Source of the DNA: JBAXGW01 sp037139195 | GTDB taxonomy: Bacteria; Bacteroidota; Bacteroidia; Bacteroidales; JAHJDW01 | Assembly (NCBI GenBank): GCA_037139195.1 | Contig: JBAXGW010000008.1 | Location: 30,954-94,953 of the forward strand | DNA: 64,000 nt | Direction: 5' to 3' | Part shown: positions 15,994-24,435 of the stretch, one piece after another | Numbering within the stretch: the stretch's first letter is position 1 | Layout of the letters: the number at the start of each line of letters is the position of its first letter | The notes under the pieces: generated by a model | What the model was told of the DNA's origin: nothing | Database searches by the model: none | Seen by the model: the letters and a program-made list of their open reading frames with translations, nothing else | Program-made: the position numbers and the translations under genes

Positions 15994-17295
15994 TTAAAAT
16001 TTATACTGCATTCTAATTGTCAAAACATTGTCTTTTACATCGTTTAAATATCCAGCAAGTAATGTAGATTCATTTTTAACCATATCATAATATACCGTTA
16101 GTTTAAGGTTTTGGTCATATTTATAAGTTAAACCCAATCCCAAAGTGCTATATTTAATATCTGCAGCTGATAATTTAGTTGATTTAAGTGATAAAGTTTT
16201 TTCAAATATTTGATTTCCCGAAACGCTTGTATTTGGATCGTACCAATCGTATTTAGCAACAAATTGGAATTTTGTTTGCATAATATTTTGAATAAAGTAA
16301 AAATAAGCACCATTAAAATTGCGGAAATAAGTATCTGTTGATTGAGCAGTTGGTGTTTTTGTACTTGATGATGTTCCTGGTTGAGTTCCTTGAATTAACT
16401 CAGCACGAAGAACTGTTATACCAATTGGCAAATCTAAATTTAATTGCATGTCAACACCCATATATTCTCTTTTTGCATACAATCCGTTATTTGTGGAAGT
16501 TGAATCAACTATAAAACCATTATAATCGCCAACTAATCCATTGTTATACACAAATTTTGAACCCTGGCGCATTGCTCCATTAAAATAAGAAACTCCCAAA
16601 CCAAAATTTATTTTTTCTGATTTATTTGATTTATTATAAGTCAAATGTCCAATAATATCTTTTTGCTTGTCGTATTCCGAAGCATTATTTCCAGTACCGT
16701 TAAATAAACCTGCTTCTAATTTAAGAGCGTTCCATTTAGATGATTTTGGACCTTGAACAGTTAACATTGCTCCCAAATCATATTCTCCTGGAAAAATAAT
16801 TTGAGAAAGCATCCCTCTTTCAGGACTTTCGCATGAGCTTGAAGAATAAGGAAGTTCGAAGCCGAAAGGACGGTTTTGACTACCAAGTGTTAAACTGAAC
16901 ATCTTGAATTTAGTATCGGTAATTTTTGCGTACATTTCTTTTATAGTAAAGCCTTTTTCGCCAGCATCGAATTGAAAAACAAATTGAGTATTATTATTTG
17001 TATAGGTTGCTTTAATACGAGATCTTCTTAACAAGAAACGTTTATCAGAAAATGAAGGAAAATCGCCTCCAGCATAAGATTTTGCGCCAGAAGAATCGGC
17101 ATATTGAAATTGTGGTTGAAAATAACCTGAGAATTTAAGTTTTTCGAAAATGCCTAATTTCGATTCAATTTCTTTTACACTTGTTGCAAGGGTGTCAATA
17201 GGCGAACGTGTTTCTTCTTGTGCTGAAACAATGCCAGTAAAGGCAATGAAAATAAAAAATAAAAATGATTTTTTAAAAGATAAATTTGCTTTCAT
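15994..17295 (-). CDS. Phosphate-selective outer-membrane porin (OprO/OprP-like)
   Basis: 433 residues with a signal peptide ending at VSAQ (about residue 25). A short helical stretch (DTLATSVKEIESKLGIFEKL) precedes a beta barrel typical of the phosphate-selective porin O/P family: FSGYFQPQFQYADSSG, RFLLRRSRIKATYTNNNTQF, VFQFDAGEKGFTIKEMYAKI, LTLGSQNRPFGFELPYSSS and the final strand VLTIRMQYKF ending in Phe. It would let phosphate through the outer membrane. It is the first gene of the pst cluster and its upstream region has the best Pho-box-like repeat set in the window, which fits induction on phosphate starvation. The exact ion selectivity cannot be read from the sequence. Confidence 0.9.
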   Translation of the reverse strand: MKANLSFKKSFLFFIFIAFTGIVSAQEETRSPIDTLATSVKEIESKLGIFEKLKFSGYFQPQFQYADSSGAKSYAGGDFPSFSDKRFLLRRSRIKATYTNNNTQFVFQFDAGEKGFTIKEMYAKITDTKFKMFSLTLGSQNRPFGFELPYSSSSCESPERGMLSQIIFPGEYDLGAMLTVQGPKSSKWNALKLEAGLFNGTGNNASEYDKQKDIIGHLTYNKSNKSEKINFGLGVSYFNGAMRQGSKFVYNNGLVGDYNGFIVDSTSTNNGLYAKREYMGVDMQLNLDLPIGITVLRAELIQGTQPGTSSSTKTPTAQSTDTYFRNFNGAYFYFIQNIMQTKFQFVAKYDWYDPNTSVSGNQIFEKTLSLKSTKLSAADIKYSTLGLGLTYKYDQNLKLTVYYDMVKNESTLLAGYLNDVKDNVLTIRMQYKF

Positions 17296-17318
17296 GTATA
17301 TTTAATTTAAAGTTTATG

Positions 17319-17386
17319 CAAATTTATCGGTCAAATATGAAGCTAATATTTATTTCAGGTTAATTAAATGTTATTTTATATGTTAA
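17319..17386 (-). promoter_or_regulatory. Porin promoter with three Pho-box-like direct repeats
   Basis: On the minus strand: a TAAATTTG -7 box (17319-17326) 24 bp before the ATG, and three related words, TTAACCT (17357-17363), TAACAT (17368-17373) and TTAACAT (17380-17386), spaced 11-12 bp. This phasing is that of known PhoP/PhoB sites. Pho control is inferred. Confidence 0.55.
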
Positions 17387-17506
17387 GTTAGCGTGAATTA
17401 ATTGTGAAAATTTCAATTATGTAATTGAATAACTGGCTTATAAATAGAAATTCCATATTAATATTAAATTAACATGGAAATTTTTAAGAGTTTTTGTGTG
17501 TTTTTT

Positions 17507-17736
17507 CATTGTTGTCCGGAAAAATAATATAAGATTCCTCCATTTCGACTCACGCTCAATGCATCGCCTGCGGTCGGAATGACAACAAGTTGAGGGAAAA
17601 AAGGAGAGAGGGGGTTGTCGGTGGCTTTACCACCGACAACCCCCTCTCTCCTTGGCATAATATATTGATAGTCATTTCGAACGAAGTGAGAAATCTTTGA
17701 AGTTTTTGTTTAATAACATTTTATCGGACAACAATG
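17507..17736. mobile_element. MITE-like non-autonomous element with a perfect 24-bp internal hairpin
   Basis: About 230 bp bounded by inverted ends CATTGTTGTCCGG (left) and CGGACAACAATG (right), flanked by TGTTTTTT and TGTTTTTA, a possible 7-8 bp target duplication. Inside are CATTTCGACTCACGCTC and TCATTTCGAACGAAGTGAG, opposite-facing related words, and a hairpin whose arms 17601-17624 and 17630-17653 are perfectly complementary over 24 bp around the loop CTTTA. There is no open frame, so it would depend on a transposase elsewhere. It fills most of the 17296-17746 gap next to the mazG-like gene stop. Known IS families were not tested. Confidence 0.65.
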
Positions 17737-17746
17737 TGTTTTTATT

Positions 17747-18076
17747 TCAACTTTTTAGTTTTTCATTATTCTTATGCCTATCGCTGTCTCTATTGGTTTT
17801 CTTTTCTAAATTCTTAACTAAGGCCTCGGTTAAATCAACACCAGTTTGGTTTGCAATGCAAATTAAAACAAATAGTACATCGGCTAATTCATCCGAAAGC
17901 TCTTTTCCCTTATCCGATTCTTTAAATGATTGTTCGCCATATTTGCGGGCAATAATACGAGCTACCTCTCCTACTTCTTCGGTTAGTATAGCCATATTAG
18001 TAAGTTCATTAAAATAACGCACGCCAGTAGTATTTATCCACTGGTCAACTATCTTTTGGGCTTCGTCAATTGTCAT
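17747..18076 (-). CDS. MazG-like nucleotide pyrophosphohydrolase
   Basis: 109 residues, the size of the short single-domain MazG-like family. The all-alpha NTP pyrophosphatase motif is present: EEVGEVARI (first Mg-binding ExxE) and ELSDELADVLFVLICIAN (second, with E/D ligands), followed by a short Lys/Asp/Asn-rich tail. Such enzymes hydrolyse (d)NTPs to monophosphates and pyrophosphate and are thought to clean non-standard nucleotides from the pool. The gene lies 5 bp after dtd, so the two are probably co-transcribed, a grouping seen in other Bacteroidota. The actual substrate is not predictable. Confidence 0.9.
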   Translation of the reverse strand: MTIDEAQKIVDQWINTTGVRYFNELTNMAILTEEVGEVARIIARKYGEQSFKESDKGKELSDELADVLFVLICIANQTGVDLTEALVKNLEKKTNRDSDRHKNNEKLKS

Positions 18077-18081
18077 TTTAG

Positions 18082-18534
18082 CTATTCTTTGTTTTTTGAA
18101 TCTATTATTATTGTAACCGGACCGTCGTTTATTAATTCTACTTTCATATTTGCACCAAAAACTCCTGTTTGTATTTTCCTTTGAAATACTTTTTCTAAAT
18201 GCAAAATAAATTTCTCGTATAAAGGAACTGCAATTTCGGGCTTTGATGCTTTCAAATACGAAGGACGATTTCCCTTTTTCGTGCTTGCATGAAGCGTAAA
18301 CTGGCTTATTAAAAGTATTTCTCCATTAATGTCAGTAATCGATAAATTCATAATACCATCAGCATCATCAAAAATTCGCAAACGCAAAATTTTGCCTACT
18401 AGCCATTCAATATCTTCCCCATCATCAGCATCTTCAATGCCTAATAATATCAGTAATCCTGCATCTATTTTCCCATTGCAGGCACCGTCTATTACAACCG
18501 AAGCTCTGCTAACTCTTTGTATTACAACTCTCAT
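18082..18534 (-). CDS. dtd: D-aminoacyl-tRNA deacylase
   Basis: 150 residues, full length. It removes D-amino acids (and glycine from tRNA-Ala) mischarged on tRNAs. The start MRVVIQRVSRASV, the catalytic-site motif SQFTLHASTKKGNRPSY and the cross-subunit gatekeeper motif DGPVTIIID (Gly-Pro pair) are all present, as is the FGANMKVELINDGP stretch. It acts as a cytoplasmic homodimer. It sits upstream of the mazG-like gene in what looks like a two-gene unit; the rsgA gene, on the same strand, is separated by a 573-bp repeat-rich spacer. Confidence 0.97.
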   Translation of the reverse strand: MRVVIQRVSRASVVIDGACNGKIDAGLLILLGIEDADDGEDIEWLVGKILRLRIFDDADGIMNLSITDINGEILLISQFTLHASTKKGNRPSYLKASKPEIAVPLYEKFILHLEKVFQRKIQTGVFGANMKVELINDGPVTIIIDSKNKE

Positions 18535-19107
18535 AGCTTTTTTATTGTTCCCTTGCGACTTGGTTTTGCAACTGATACACGGTACATGGTAAATGGTTCA
18601 CGGTGTTTCCAAATATTAGATTCCGAGTTGTTCGCATATTAACTAGTAAAAAGATATTTGCCATGCAAATTTTATTTTAACAAATGTAATAAATTTATCA
18701 AATTACTCGTCAACAAAAAAAACCACATAACGCATAGTGTCTTGTCCTAAAAGAGTTCACATAAGTTTCTTCGCTTACTTCTACTCCGCTCAGTGACAGT
18801 TGCGAAGATTTCATCCGCCGTTTCACGGTTTTCTTTATTACCTTATCTGCTGTTGCCTTAGCAACTTTTCTTGCACAGTGTAACACCGTGTTTATCACAG
18901 AGTTTCATTGTTTTCTTTGTTTTCGCTGTGCAACACTGTGCTTTAACTCTGTGTCACACTGTGTAAATAAAGCGCTTGCTATAGCAAACTTTTGCTCCGA
19001 AACTAACCCTTTTGCGAAGATTCCTGTCCGCCATCAGGTCATCCGTATGGTGTTACCCTGTACCGTTCACCTTGCACCTGTCACCTTTTACCGTGCACCT
19101 ATTATCC
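18535..19107. other. Repeat-filled spacer between rsgA and dtd
   Basis: This 573-bp gap holds GGTNCANGGT units (18575-18603: ACACGGTACATGGT, AATGGTTCACGGTG), a REP-like fragment (CTCCGCTCAGTGACAGTT, near 18783), the second 150-bp CACAGTGT element (18853-19002), an AGGTCATCCGTATGGTG word (about 19035) and ACC-rich complements (19050-19095: CTGTACCGTTCACC, TTGCACCTGTCACC). The two GGT/ACC arrays face each other across the CACAGTGT element. Short open frames here overlap the repeats and do not look coding. Confidence 0.65.
18853..19002. repeat. 150-bp CACAGTGT-rich dispersed repeat, copy 2
   Basis: Same order of landmarks as 3981-4132 and the same orientation: TTGCCTTAGCAAC, GCACAGTGTAACAC, ATCACAGAGTTTCA, GTGCAACACTGTG, CTCTGTGTCACACTGTGTAA, GCTTGCT, CTTTTGC. 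I estimate well above 75 percent identity by eye; the differences are scattered substitutions and single-base gaps. Confidence 0.8.
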
Positions 19108-20049
19108 TTATTCCCATTCTTCCAAATAATCTTCAACATTATTCAGAATATTTAAATAATTATTATACCTATCAGGATGAATTTCATTATTTTCCACAGC
19201 TTGTTTTATAGCACATGAAGGCTCGTGAACATGGGTGCAATTATTAAATTTGCAACCTGCAATTCGTTCACGCATCTCAGGGAAATAATGCGATACTTCC
19301 GAATGTTCAAAATCTACTACTCCAAACTCCTTTATGCCAGGCGTATCAATAATAAACCCACCAAACGACAAGTCGAGCATTTCGGCAAATGTAGTTGTAT
19401 GTTTTCCTTTGCTGTGCACATCAGATATTTCGCCTGTTTTTTGATTTATCGTGTTATCAATTGCATTGATTAATGCTGATTTTCCAACGCCTGAATGCCC
19501 CGACATTAGAACAACTCTATCTTTTATTTCATTTCTTAACTCTTCTACCCCAAAACCGGTCTTTGCAGAAGTTAGCATGCATTTATAGCCTACTTCTTCA
19601 TACATCTCGACATATTCAGCCAATAAATTCTGATTTCTTTCATCACTCATCAAGTCAAATTTATTAAAGATGATGGTAACCGGAATATGATACGCCTCTG
19701 CTGTTACCAAAAATCTGTCAATAAAACCAGTTGAAGTTCGGGGCTGAGCAACCGTGGCAACAATATATGCCATATCGATATTTGCAGCAATAATATGAGT
19801 TTGCTTTGATAAATTGGTCGATTTTCGGATTATATAGTTTGTTCGTGGATAAATTTTATGAATCATCCCAATCTTCTTCTCATCCTGATAGTCAAATTCA
19901 ACTAAATCGCCAACAGCCAAAGGATTTGTGCTTTTTATTCCTTTAATTTTAAAGTTTCCTTTAAGCTTTGCCTCAACTAAGTTGTTTTGTTCGTCTTTAA
20001 CTGAGTACCAACTGCCTGTTGAACGTATTATTCTTCCTTTATTCGACAT
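19108..20049 (-). CDS. rsgA: Ribosome small subunit-dependent GTPase A
   Basis: 313 residues, full length. RsgA is a circularly permuted GTPase that checks maturation of the 30S decoding site. An N-terminal OB-fold (about 1-75) precedes the G domain in the permuted order: NKFD (G4, about residue 124), SAKTG (G5), GHSGVGKS (G1), TTT of G2 and DTPG (G3). The C-terminal zinc site is CKFNNCTHVHEPSC followed by helices. All motifs are intact. The gene is in its own unit: it is separated from the downstream dtd by a repeat-rich gap and from the upstream lectin gene by a terminator. Confidence 0.97.
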   Translation of the reverse strand: MSNKGRIIRSTGSWYSVKDEQNNLVEAKLKGNFKIKGIKSTNPLAVGDLVEFDYQDEKKIGMIHKIYPRTNYIIRKSTNLSKQTHIIAANIDMAYIVATVAQPRTSTGFIDRFLVTAEAYHIPVTIIFNKFDLMSDERNQNLLAEYVEMYEEVGYKCMLTSAKTGFGVEELRNEIKDRVVLMSGHSGVGKSALINAIDNTINQKTGEISDVHSKGKHTTTFAEMLDLSFGGFIIDTPGIKEFGVVDFEHSEVSHYFPEMRERIAGCKFNNCTHVHEPSCAIKQAVENNEIHPDRYNNYLNILNNVEDYLEEWE

Positions 20050-20117
20050 AATTTGATTTGAAGTCTTTCCTGCAAAGTTATACTAAATCTTAATAAGAAA
20101 ATAAATAGAAATAAAAA

Positions 20118-20152
20118 AAGCTGCACCTCAACCATAGATTTCAATGCAGCTT
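20118..20152 (-). terminator. Terminator after the lectin-domain gene
   Basis: Arms AAGCTGCA (20118-20125) and TGCAGCTT (20145-20152) pair; on the minus strand the stem ends in TTTTTTTAT. It follows the 20174-24139 stop by about 20 bp. Confidence 0.75.
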
Positions 20153-20173
20153 GTGAACTAATAAAAAAAAGAG

Positions 20174-23100
20174 TTATTCCTTAATTATTTTTCGTGTCAT
20201 TATTCCTTTATCCGTTTTAAGCACTATTGAATAAAACCCTTTTGACAATTTACTACAATCAATTGCATATTCCATGCTGCCTTGTGTAAGATTAATGGTT
20301 TCATCATTAACTATCTGACCCATTAAATTTAAAATACTTATTTGCATTTCATTTGATTCAAGAGAAGTGATTAGCAAATTAACTTCATCACTTACTGGAT
20401 TTGGATATATGCTTACTTGATTAATACCGTCAATTAAATCATCTACATTTGTCATTTGATCAATTACAATCAAAATAGAATCTATATCTGTTCCGCAATC
20501 ATTCACGGCTGTTAACTTTACCCAATATGAGCCTTTTGCAGTGTAATCGTGTATTGGATTATTTCCCACGAAGGAAGCTGAACCATCACCAAAATCCCAA
20601 GTAAAATCTGTGCCAAAGAAAGTATAGTTATAAAAATGAACATTACTTTGAAATTTTTCGTAGCTAAAATAAACCTCTGGTTTAGGATCTACCACAATGG
20701 TAACAGAATCGGTTGCTTCTTTACATCCATAAAAGTCACTAACTGTAACATTGTAATTTCCACTTTCAAAAGCAGATATAATATTTGTTGTTGAGCCTGT
20801 AGACCATTCGTAAGTGTGGTAAACTGTGTCGGTTATTAAGTCTACCCTTTCGCCAAAACAAATTACTGAAGGACCATTTACTATTATGTAAGGATTTATT
20901 TCTGATGAATTTACTACACTATGCAAAGCAGAAATACTTTTGCATCCATTCGCATCTGTAACAGTAACGGTATAATTCCCCGTTTGATTAACTGTAATTG
21001 TTTGAGTTGTTTCTGCATTCGACCATAAATAGTTCGCAAATCCAGATGGAGCATACAAATGCACTGGCGCAGGATTATTATAACAAAATGCAGATGGCGA
21101 TGATGATGTTATATTTGGTATTATAACTGGGAACACTTGTATAGAAATATTTGAAGTATTTGTACAGCCTAAATCACTTGTTACTGTTAAACTATAGTTT
21201 GTAGATGTAGTTGGATATATTGTTGGATTTGATATTTGACTATTGCTAATCATTCCATTGTTTGTCCATTGGTAGGTTCCGCCTCCAGTGGCATTTAAAA
21301 CTAAAGTATCTCCATTGCATAATTGGGTTACGCCTGAAATCTGAATGTTCGGCTTAGGATTTACGGTTACTTGAACCATATCAGTATTTGTACATGACGA
21401 AGCACCAGTTACAGTTACAACGTACGAACCTGATGAAGTAGGCACAAATGGTACATCTTGAACTGCTCCACCGTTCCAAACAGGGTTATTATCACCTATC
21501 GCATGGAGTGTAACCGAATTACCAGAACATATAATAATTTCATTTCCTGCTTCAACTATTGGCTTAGGAATTACGTTAACTATAATATTGTCGGTATTTG
21601 TACAACTATTTGCATCTGTTACTGTTACAGTATATGTGTTTGTTGCTGTAGGAAAAAATGCAAGACCGTTTGTTATTCCATTATTCCATACAGGAGTTCC
21701 ACCACTAGCGATTAATGTGACACTTGCTCCAATACAAATCGATTGTTCTGCACCTGCTTCTGCAATAGGCAATGGATTTACTGTTACGGATACTTGACCC
21801 GTAACAGTATTAAATCCATCGCTCACTGTAACTGTAAAAACAGTGGAAATAGTTGGTAGCACTATTGGATTTTGAATATTTTGATTTGAACCATTAGCAG
21901 TCCAGTCATAAGAAGGAGAGGCAGACCACAAATACGAATATAAACCAGAACCACCTGAGGTATTTGCATTTAATTGGGTCTGCCCTCCTGTACATAAAAT
22001 TGAATTGCTAGTATTAGTTATTACGTTTAAAGGACTTCCTGTTATTGATATTACAACAAAATCAGAAGCAGTACATCCATTAGCATCGGTAACGGTAAGA
22101 TTATAGGTTGTATTACTCGACAAATTAGTTGTTTGAGGATTTTCAATATTTGAATTTGATAAATACAATGATGGATTCCATTGATAATTATATGTTGGAA
22201 GTCCGCCGCTAACTGATGGATCCAATGTGGTATTTGTTCCATTCAAAATAGTTTGATTTCCACCAGCATCAACAGTTGGCGTATTAAAAACATTAACAAT
22301 TGCTGTAGCATCATCTGTACAACCAAATCCATTAGTTACAACTACTGTATATGTGGTGTTTTGGGCTGGTGATATAATTGGGTTTTGCAAGTTTGAAGTA
22401 AAACCAACCGGGTTTGACGTCCAGCTATAGCTTACACCGCCGCCTCCATTTATACTAGTTGTTAGCCCGTTGCAAATACTTCCACTTGTTGCTGAAGCAG
22501 TTGCTGAAGTCATTGGGTTAACCGTTACTATAGCTGTTGCATCATCTGTACAACCAAATCCATTTGTTACTACTACTGTATATGTGGTGTTTTGAGTTGG
22601 TGATATACTTGGGTTTTGCAAATTTGAAGTAAAACCGACCGGGTTTGATGTCCAGCTATAGCCTGCACCGCCGCCGCCATTTAAACTAGTTGTTTGTCCA
22701 TTGCAAATACTTGCACTTGTTGCAGAAGCAGTTGCTGATGACATAGCAGTTACTGTTACTGCAACAGTTGCATCGTCTGTACAACCAAAGCCATTAGTAA
22801 CAACAACTGTGTAGGTAGTGTTTTGCGTTGGAGATATTGTTGGATTTTGCAAATTGGAAGTAAAGCCGACAGGGTTTGATGTCCAACTATAGCTTACGCC
22901 ACCTCCACCATTTAACGTAGTTGTTTGCCCATTACAAATATTTGAACTAACAGCAGTGGCAGTTGCCGTGGGGAAACTACTAACATTTAACACAAAATTT
23001 TCGGTATCAGAACATCCATTGCCATCAGTTACTTTTAACGTATATGTTGTATTTGCTACAGGCGAAACTGAAGGATTTTGATTATTGGAATTAAATCCTG

Positions 23101-24139
23101 CTGGACTTGAGCTCCAAACATAACTACCTCCACCACTTCCACTAAGCACTACAGAATTTCCAAGACATAAATTTGGAGAAGCTGAAATAGCAGCAATTGG
23201 AGCTGGATTTACATTTATTTGAATTGAATCCATTCTATTGAAATTACAACCATCTTTGTAGCTCACATAATACGTTGTGGTTACTGGAGGAAATACCGTA
23301 GGAGTTATTGAAGTAATATCAGAAATACTGGTATTTGGTGTCCAAAGCACATTTGTTAAATCAGTACCAGAAAGGTTTAATTCTACCGATTCATTCTGAC
23401 AAATTGTAGTATTACCATACAAAGCTACAAGCATATTGTTATCAAGGCATACTACTTGCTGAACATGATATAAACCAGTAGCACCAGTAAAGCCAAACCA
23501 TGCTTCGGTAGAGGGAGCAAAAATAGTTCTAATATTATAATTTAAATCTATTCGTAATTCGCAATCAAAGTATACTTTAAAATTGTTAGTAGCTGGATTC
23601 CACGAAATTCTAACTCTATGTGTGTTACCATCTGCAATATTTGTTGTTAAGGTTGTAGCTTGAACAGGTCCCGCTAAATTACCACCTCCAGTATGATCAG
23701 GATTGCCATTTTTTTGTACTGCAATATGGTCAGAAGATAAATCACCAAGCGAACTATTATCAAAAACATCAAATTCAACTCCTAGAGAAGGCGAAAAACC
23801 ATCAAAACCCATTCCCTCTCCATCAAGTCCCATTGCAGTATTTCCAACTGTTTGTAAAACGAAAACCATACCATCAGCAGCAGGGTCGCCACCAGGGTCG
23901 CTAAACTGAATGTTAAAGTCAATATCGAATGGCGTATTCATATTGATTTTATTACTATACCAAATTGTTCCTTTTTGACTATTTAAATTAGGAGTAACAT
24001 TAAAACAATCGCCTCCAATATGCGAAGCATCACCATTTAACGTATAGGAAGATTGAGCAAACAAGAAAGAATTCGCTACATTAAAAAGAAAAACTAGAAA
24101 TAAACTTATTATTAACTTCAAACTAACTATATTTTTCAT
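20174..24139 (-). CDS. Large secreted lectin/Ig-like repeat protein with PKD and T9SS type A domain
   Basis: 1321 residues, probably a cell-surface adhesin. A signal peptide (to about residue 29) is followed by an L-type (legume-like) lectin domain (about 30-235: GDASHIGGDCFNV, GDPAADGMVFVLQ, LGVEFDVFDNSS, HRVRISWNPATNNFKVYFD). Then come about ten Ig-like units of about 80 residues with CNGxTTxLNGGGG, NTTYTVVVTNGFGCTDDA patterns; three of them (about residues 390-616) are nearly identical. A PKD domain (FTWDFGDGSASF, about 1185-1245) and a type A sorting domain (VSIYPNPVSDEVNL, ending MTRKIIKE) close the protein. It stands alone, divergent from gldA. The lectin domain suggests glycan binding; the ligand is unknown. 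Confidence 0.88.
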   Translation of the reverse strand: MKNIVSLKLIISLFLVFLFNVANSFLFAQSSYTLNGDASHIGGDCFNVTPNLNSQKGTIWYSNKINMNTPFDIDFNIQFSDPGGDPAADGMVFVLQTVGNTAMGLDGEGMGFDGFSPSLGVEFDVFDNSSLGDLSSDHIAVQKNGNPDHTGGGNLAGPVQATTLTTNIADGNTHRVRISWNPATNNFKVYFDCELRIDLNYNIRTIFAPSTEAWFGFTGATGLYHVQQVVCLDNNMLVALYGNTTICQNESVELNLSGTDLTNVLWTPNTSISDITSITPTVFPPVTTTYYVSYKDGCNFNRMDSIQINVNPAPIAAISASPNLCLGNSVVLSGSGGGSYVWSSSPAGFNSNNQNPSVSPVANTTYTLKVTDGNGCSDTENFVLNVSSFPTATATAVSSNICNGQTTTLNGGGGVSYSWTSNPVGFTSNLQNPTISPTQNTTYTVVVTNGFGCTDDATVAVTVTAMSSATASATSASICNGQTTSLNGGGGAGYSWTSNPVGFTSNLQNPSISPTQNTTYTVVVTNGFGCTDDATAIVTVNPMTSATASATSGSICNGLTTSINGGGGVSYSWTSNPVGFTSNLQNPIISPAQNTTYTVVVTNGFGCTDDATAIVNVFNTPTVDAGGNQTILNGTNTTLDPSVSGGLPTYNYQWNPSLYLSNSNIENPQTTNLSSNTTYNLTVTDANGCTASDFVVISITGSPLNVITNTSNSILCTGGQTQLNANTSGGSGLYSYLWSASPSYDWTANGSNQNIQNPIVLPTISTVFTVTVSDGFNTVTGQVSVTVNPLPIAEAGAEQSICIGASVTLIASGGTPVWNNGITNGLAFFPTATNTYTVTVTDANSCTNTDNIIVNVIPKPIVEAGNEIIICSGNSVTLHAIGDNNPVWNGGAVQDVPFVPTSSGSYVVTVTGASSCTNTDMVQVTVNPKPNIQISGVTQLCNGDTLVLNATGGGTYQWTNNGMISNSQISNPTIYPTTSTNYSLTVTSDLGCTNTSNISIQVFPVIIPNITSSSPSAFCYNNPAPVHLYAPSGFANYLWSNAETTQTITVNQTGNYTVTVTDANGCKSISALHSVVNSSEINPYIIVNGPSVICFGERVDLITDTVYHTYEWSTGSTTNIISAFESGNYNVTVSDFYGCKEATDSVTIVVDPKPEVYFSYEKFQSNVHFYNYTFFGTDFTWDFGDGSASFVGNNPIHDYTAKGSYWVKLTAVNDCGTDIDSILIVIDQMTNVDDLIDGINQVSIYPNPVSDEVNLLITSLESNEMQISILNLMGQIVNDETINLTQGSMEYAIDCSKLSKGFYSIVLKTDKGIMTRKIIKE

Positions 24140-24401
24140 ATCATTTCTGTTTAGTTAACGTTTAGTTATATCTAAAACGATTTAGGCTATCAAATTTATC
24201 TTCTTATTAAAGGATATTCAGCACTTATTATATCAACTGTTATTTTTATTATAATAACAACTTATATTTTCATAATTTTTGTTAAATATTTTCAAAAATC
24301 AATAATATAAAAGAAACTAAACGTATTTCATGTGTTTTAGACAAGTGTTATATTTATAAAAATACATTTTGTTAAAAAAGATAAATAATTATCAATATTT
24401 T

Positions 24402-24409
24402 GTAATTTC
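24402..24409 (+). promoter_or_regulatory. Possible -7 box of gldA
   Basis: TAATTTCG matches seven of eight positions of TANNTTTG and lies 26 bp before the gldA start. The remaining divergent spacer (24140-24401) is AT-rich and must also hold the promoter of the lectin gene; no palindrome or operator stands out. Confidence 0.35.
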
Positions 24410-24435
24410 GCAATTCATTAATAAATGTTTTCTTT

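Noticed and set aside
15853..16047. 64-codon plus-strand frame
   Set aside because: Composed of the GAATCAAGAA/TTCTTGATTC inverted arrays and the antisense of the porin 3' end.
17697..18017. 106-codon plus-strand frame opposite the mazG-like gene
   Set aside because: Antisense shadow of a well-supported enzyme gene; it starts inside the MITE-like element.
18710..19211. Two short frames (62 and 107 codons) in the rsgA-dtd spacer
   Set aside because: Both run through the dispersed CACAGTGT and ACC-rich repeats, with Cys/His-rich unlikely translations; they are repeat artefacts.
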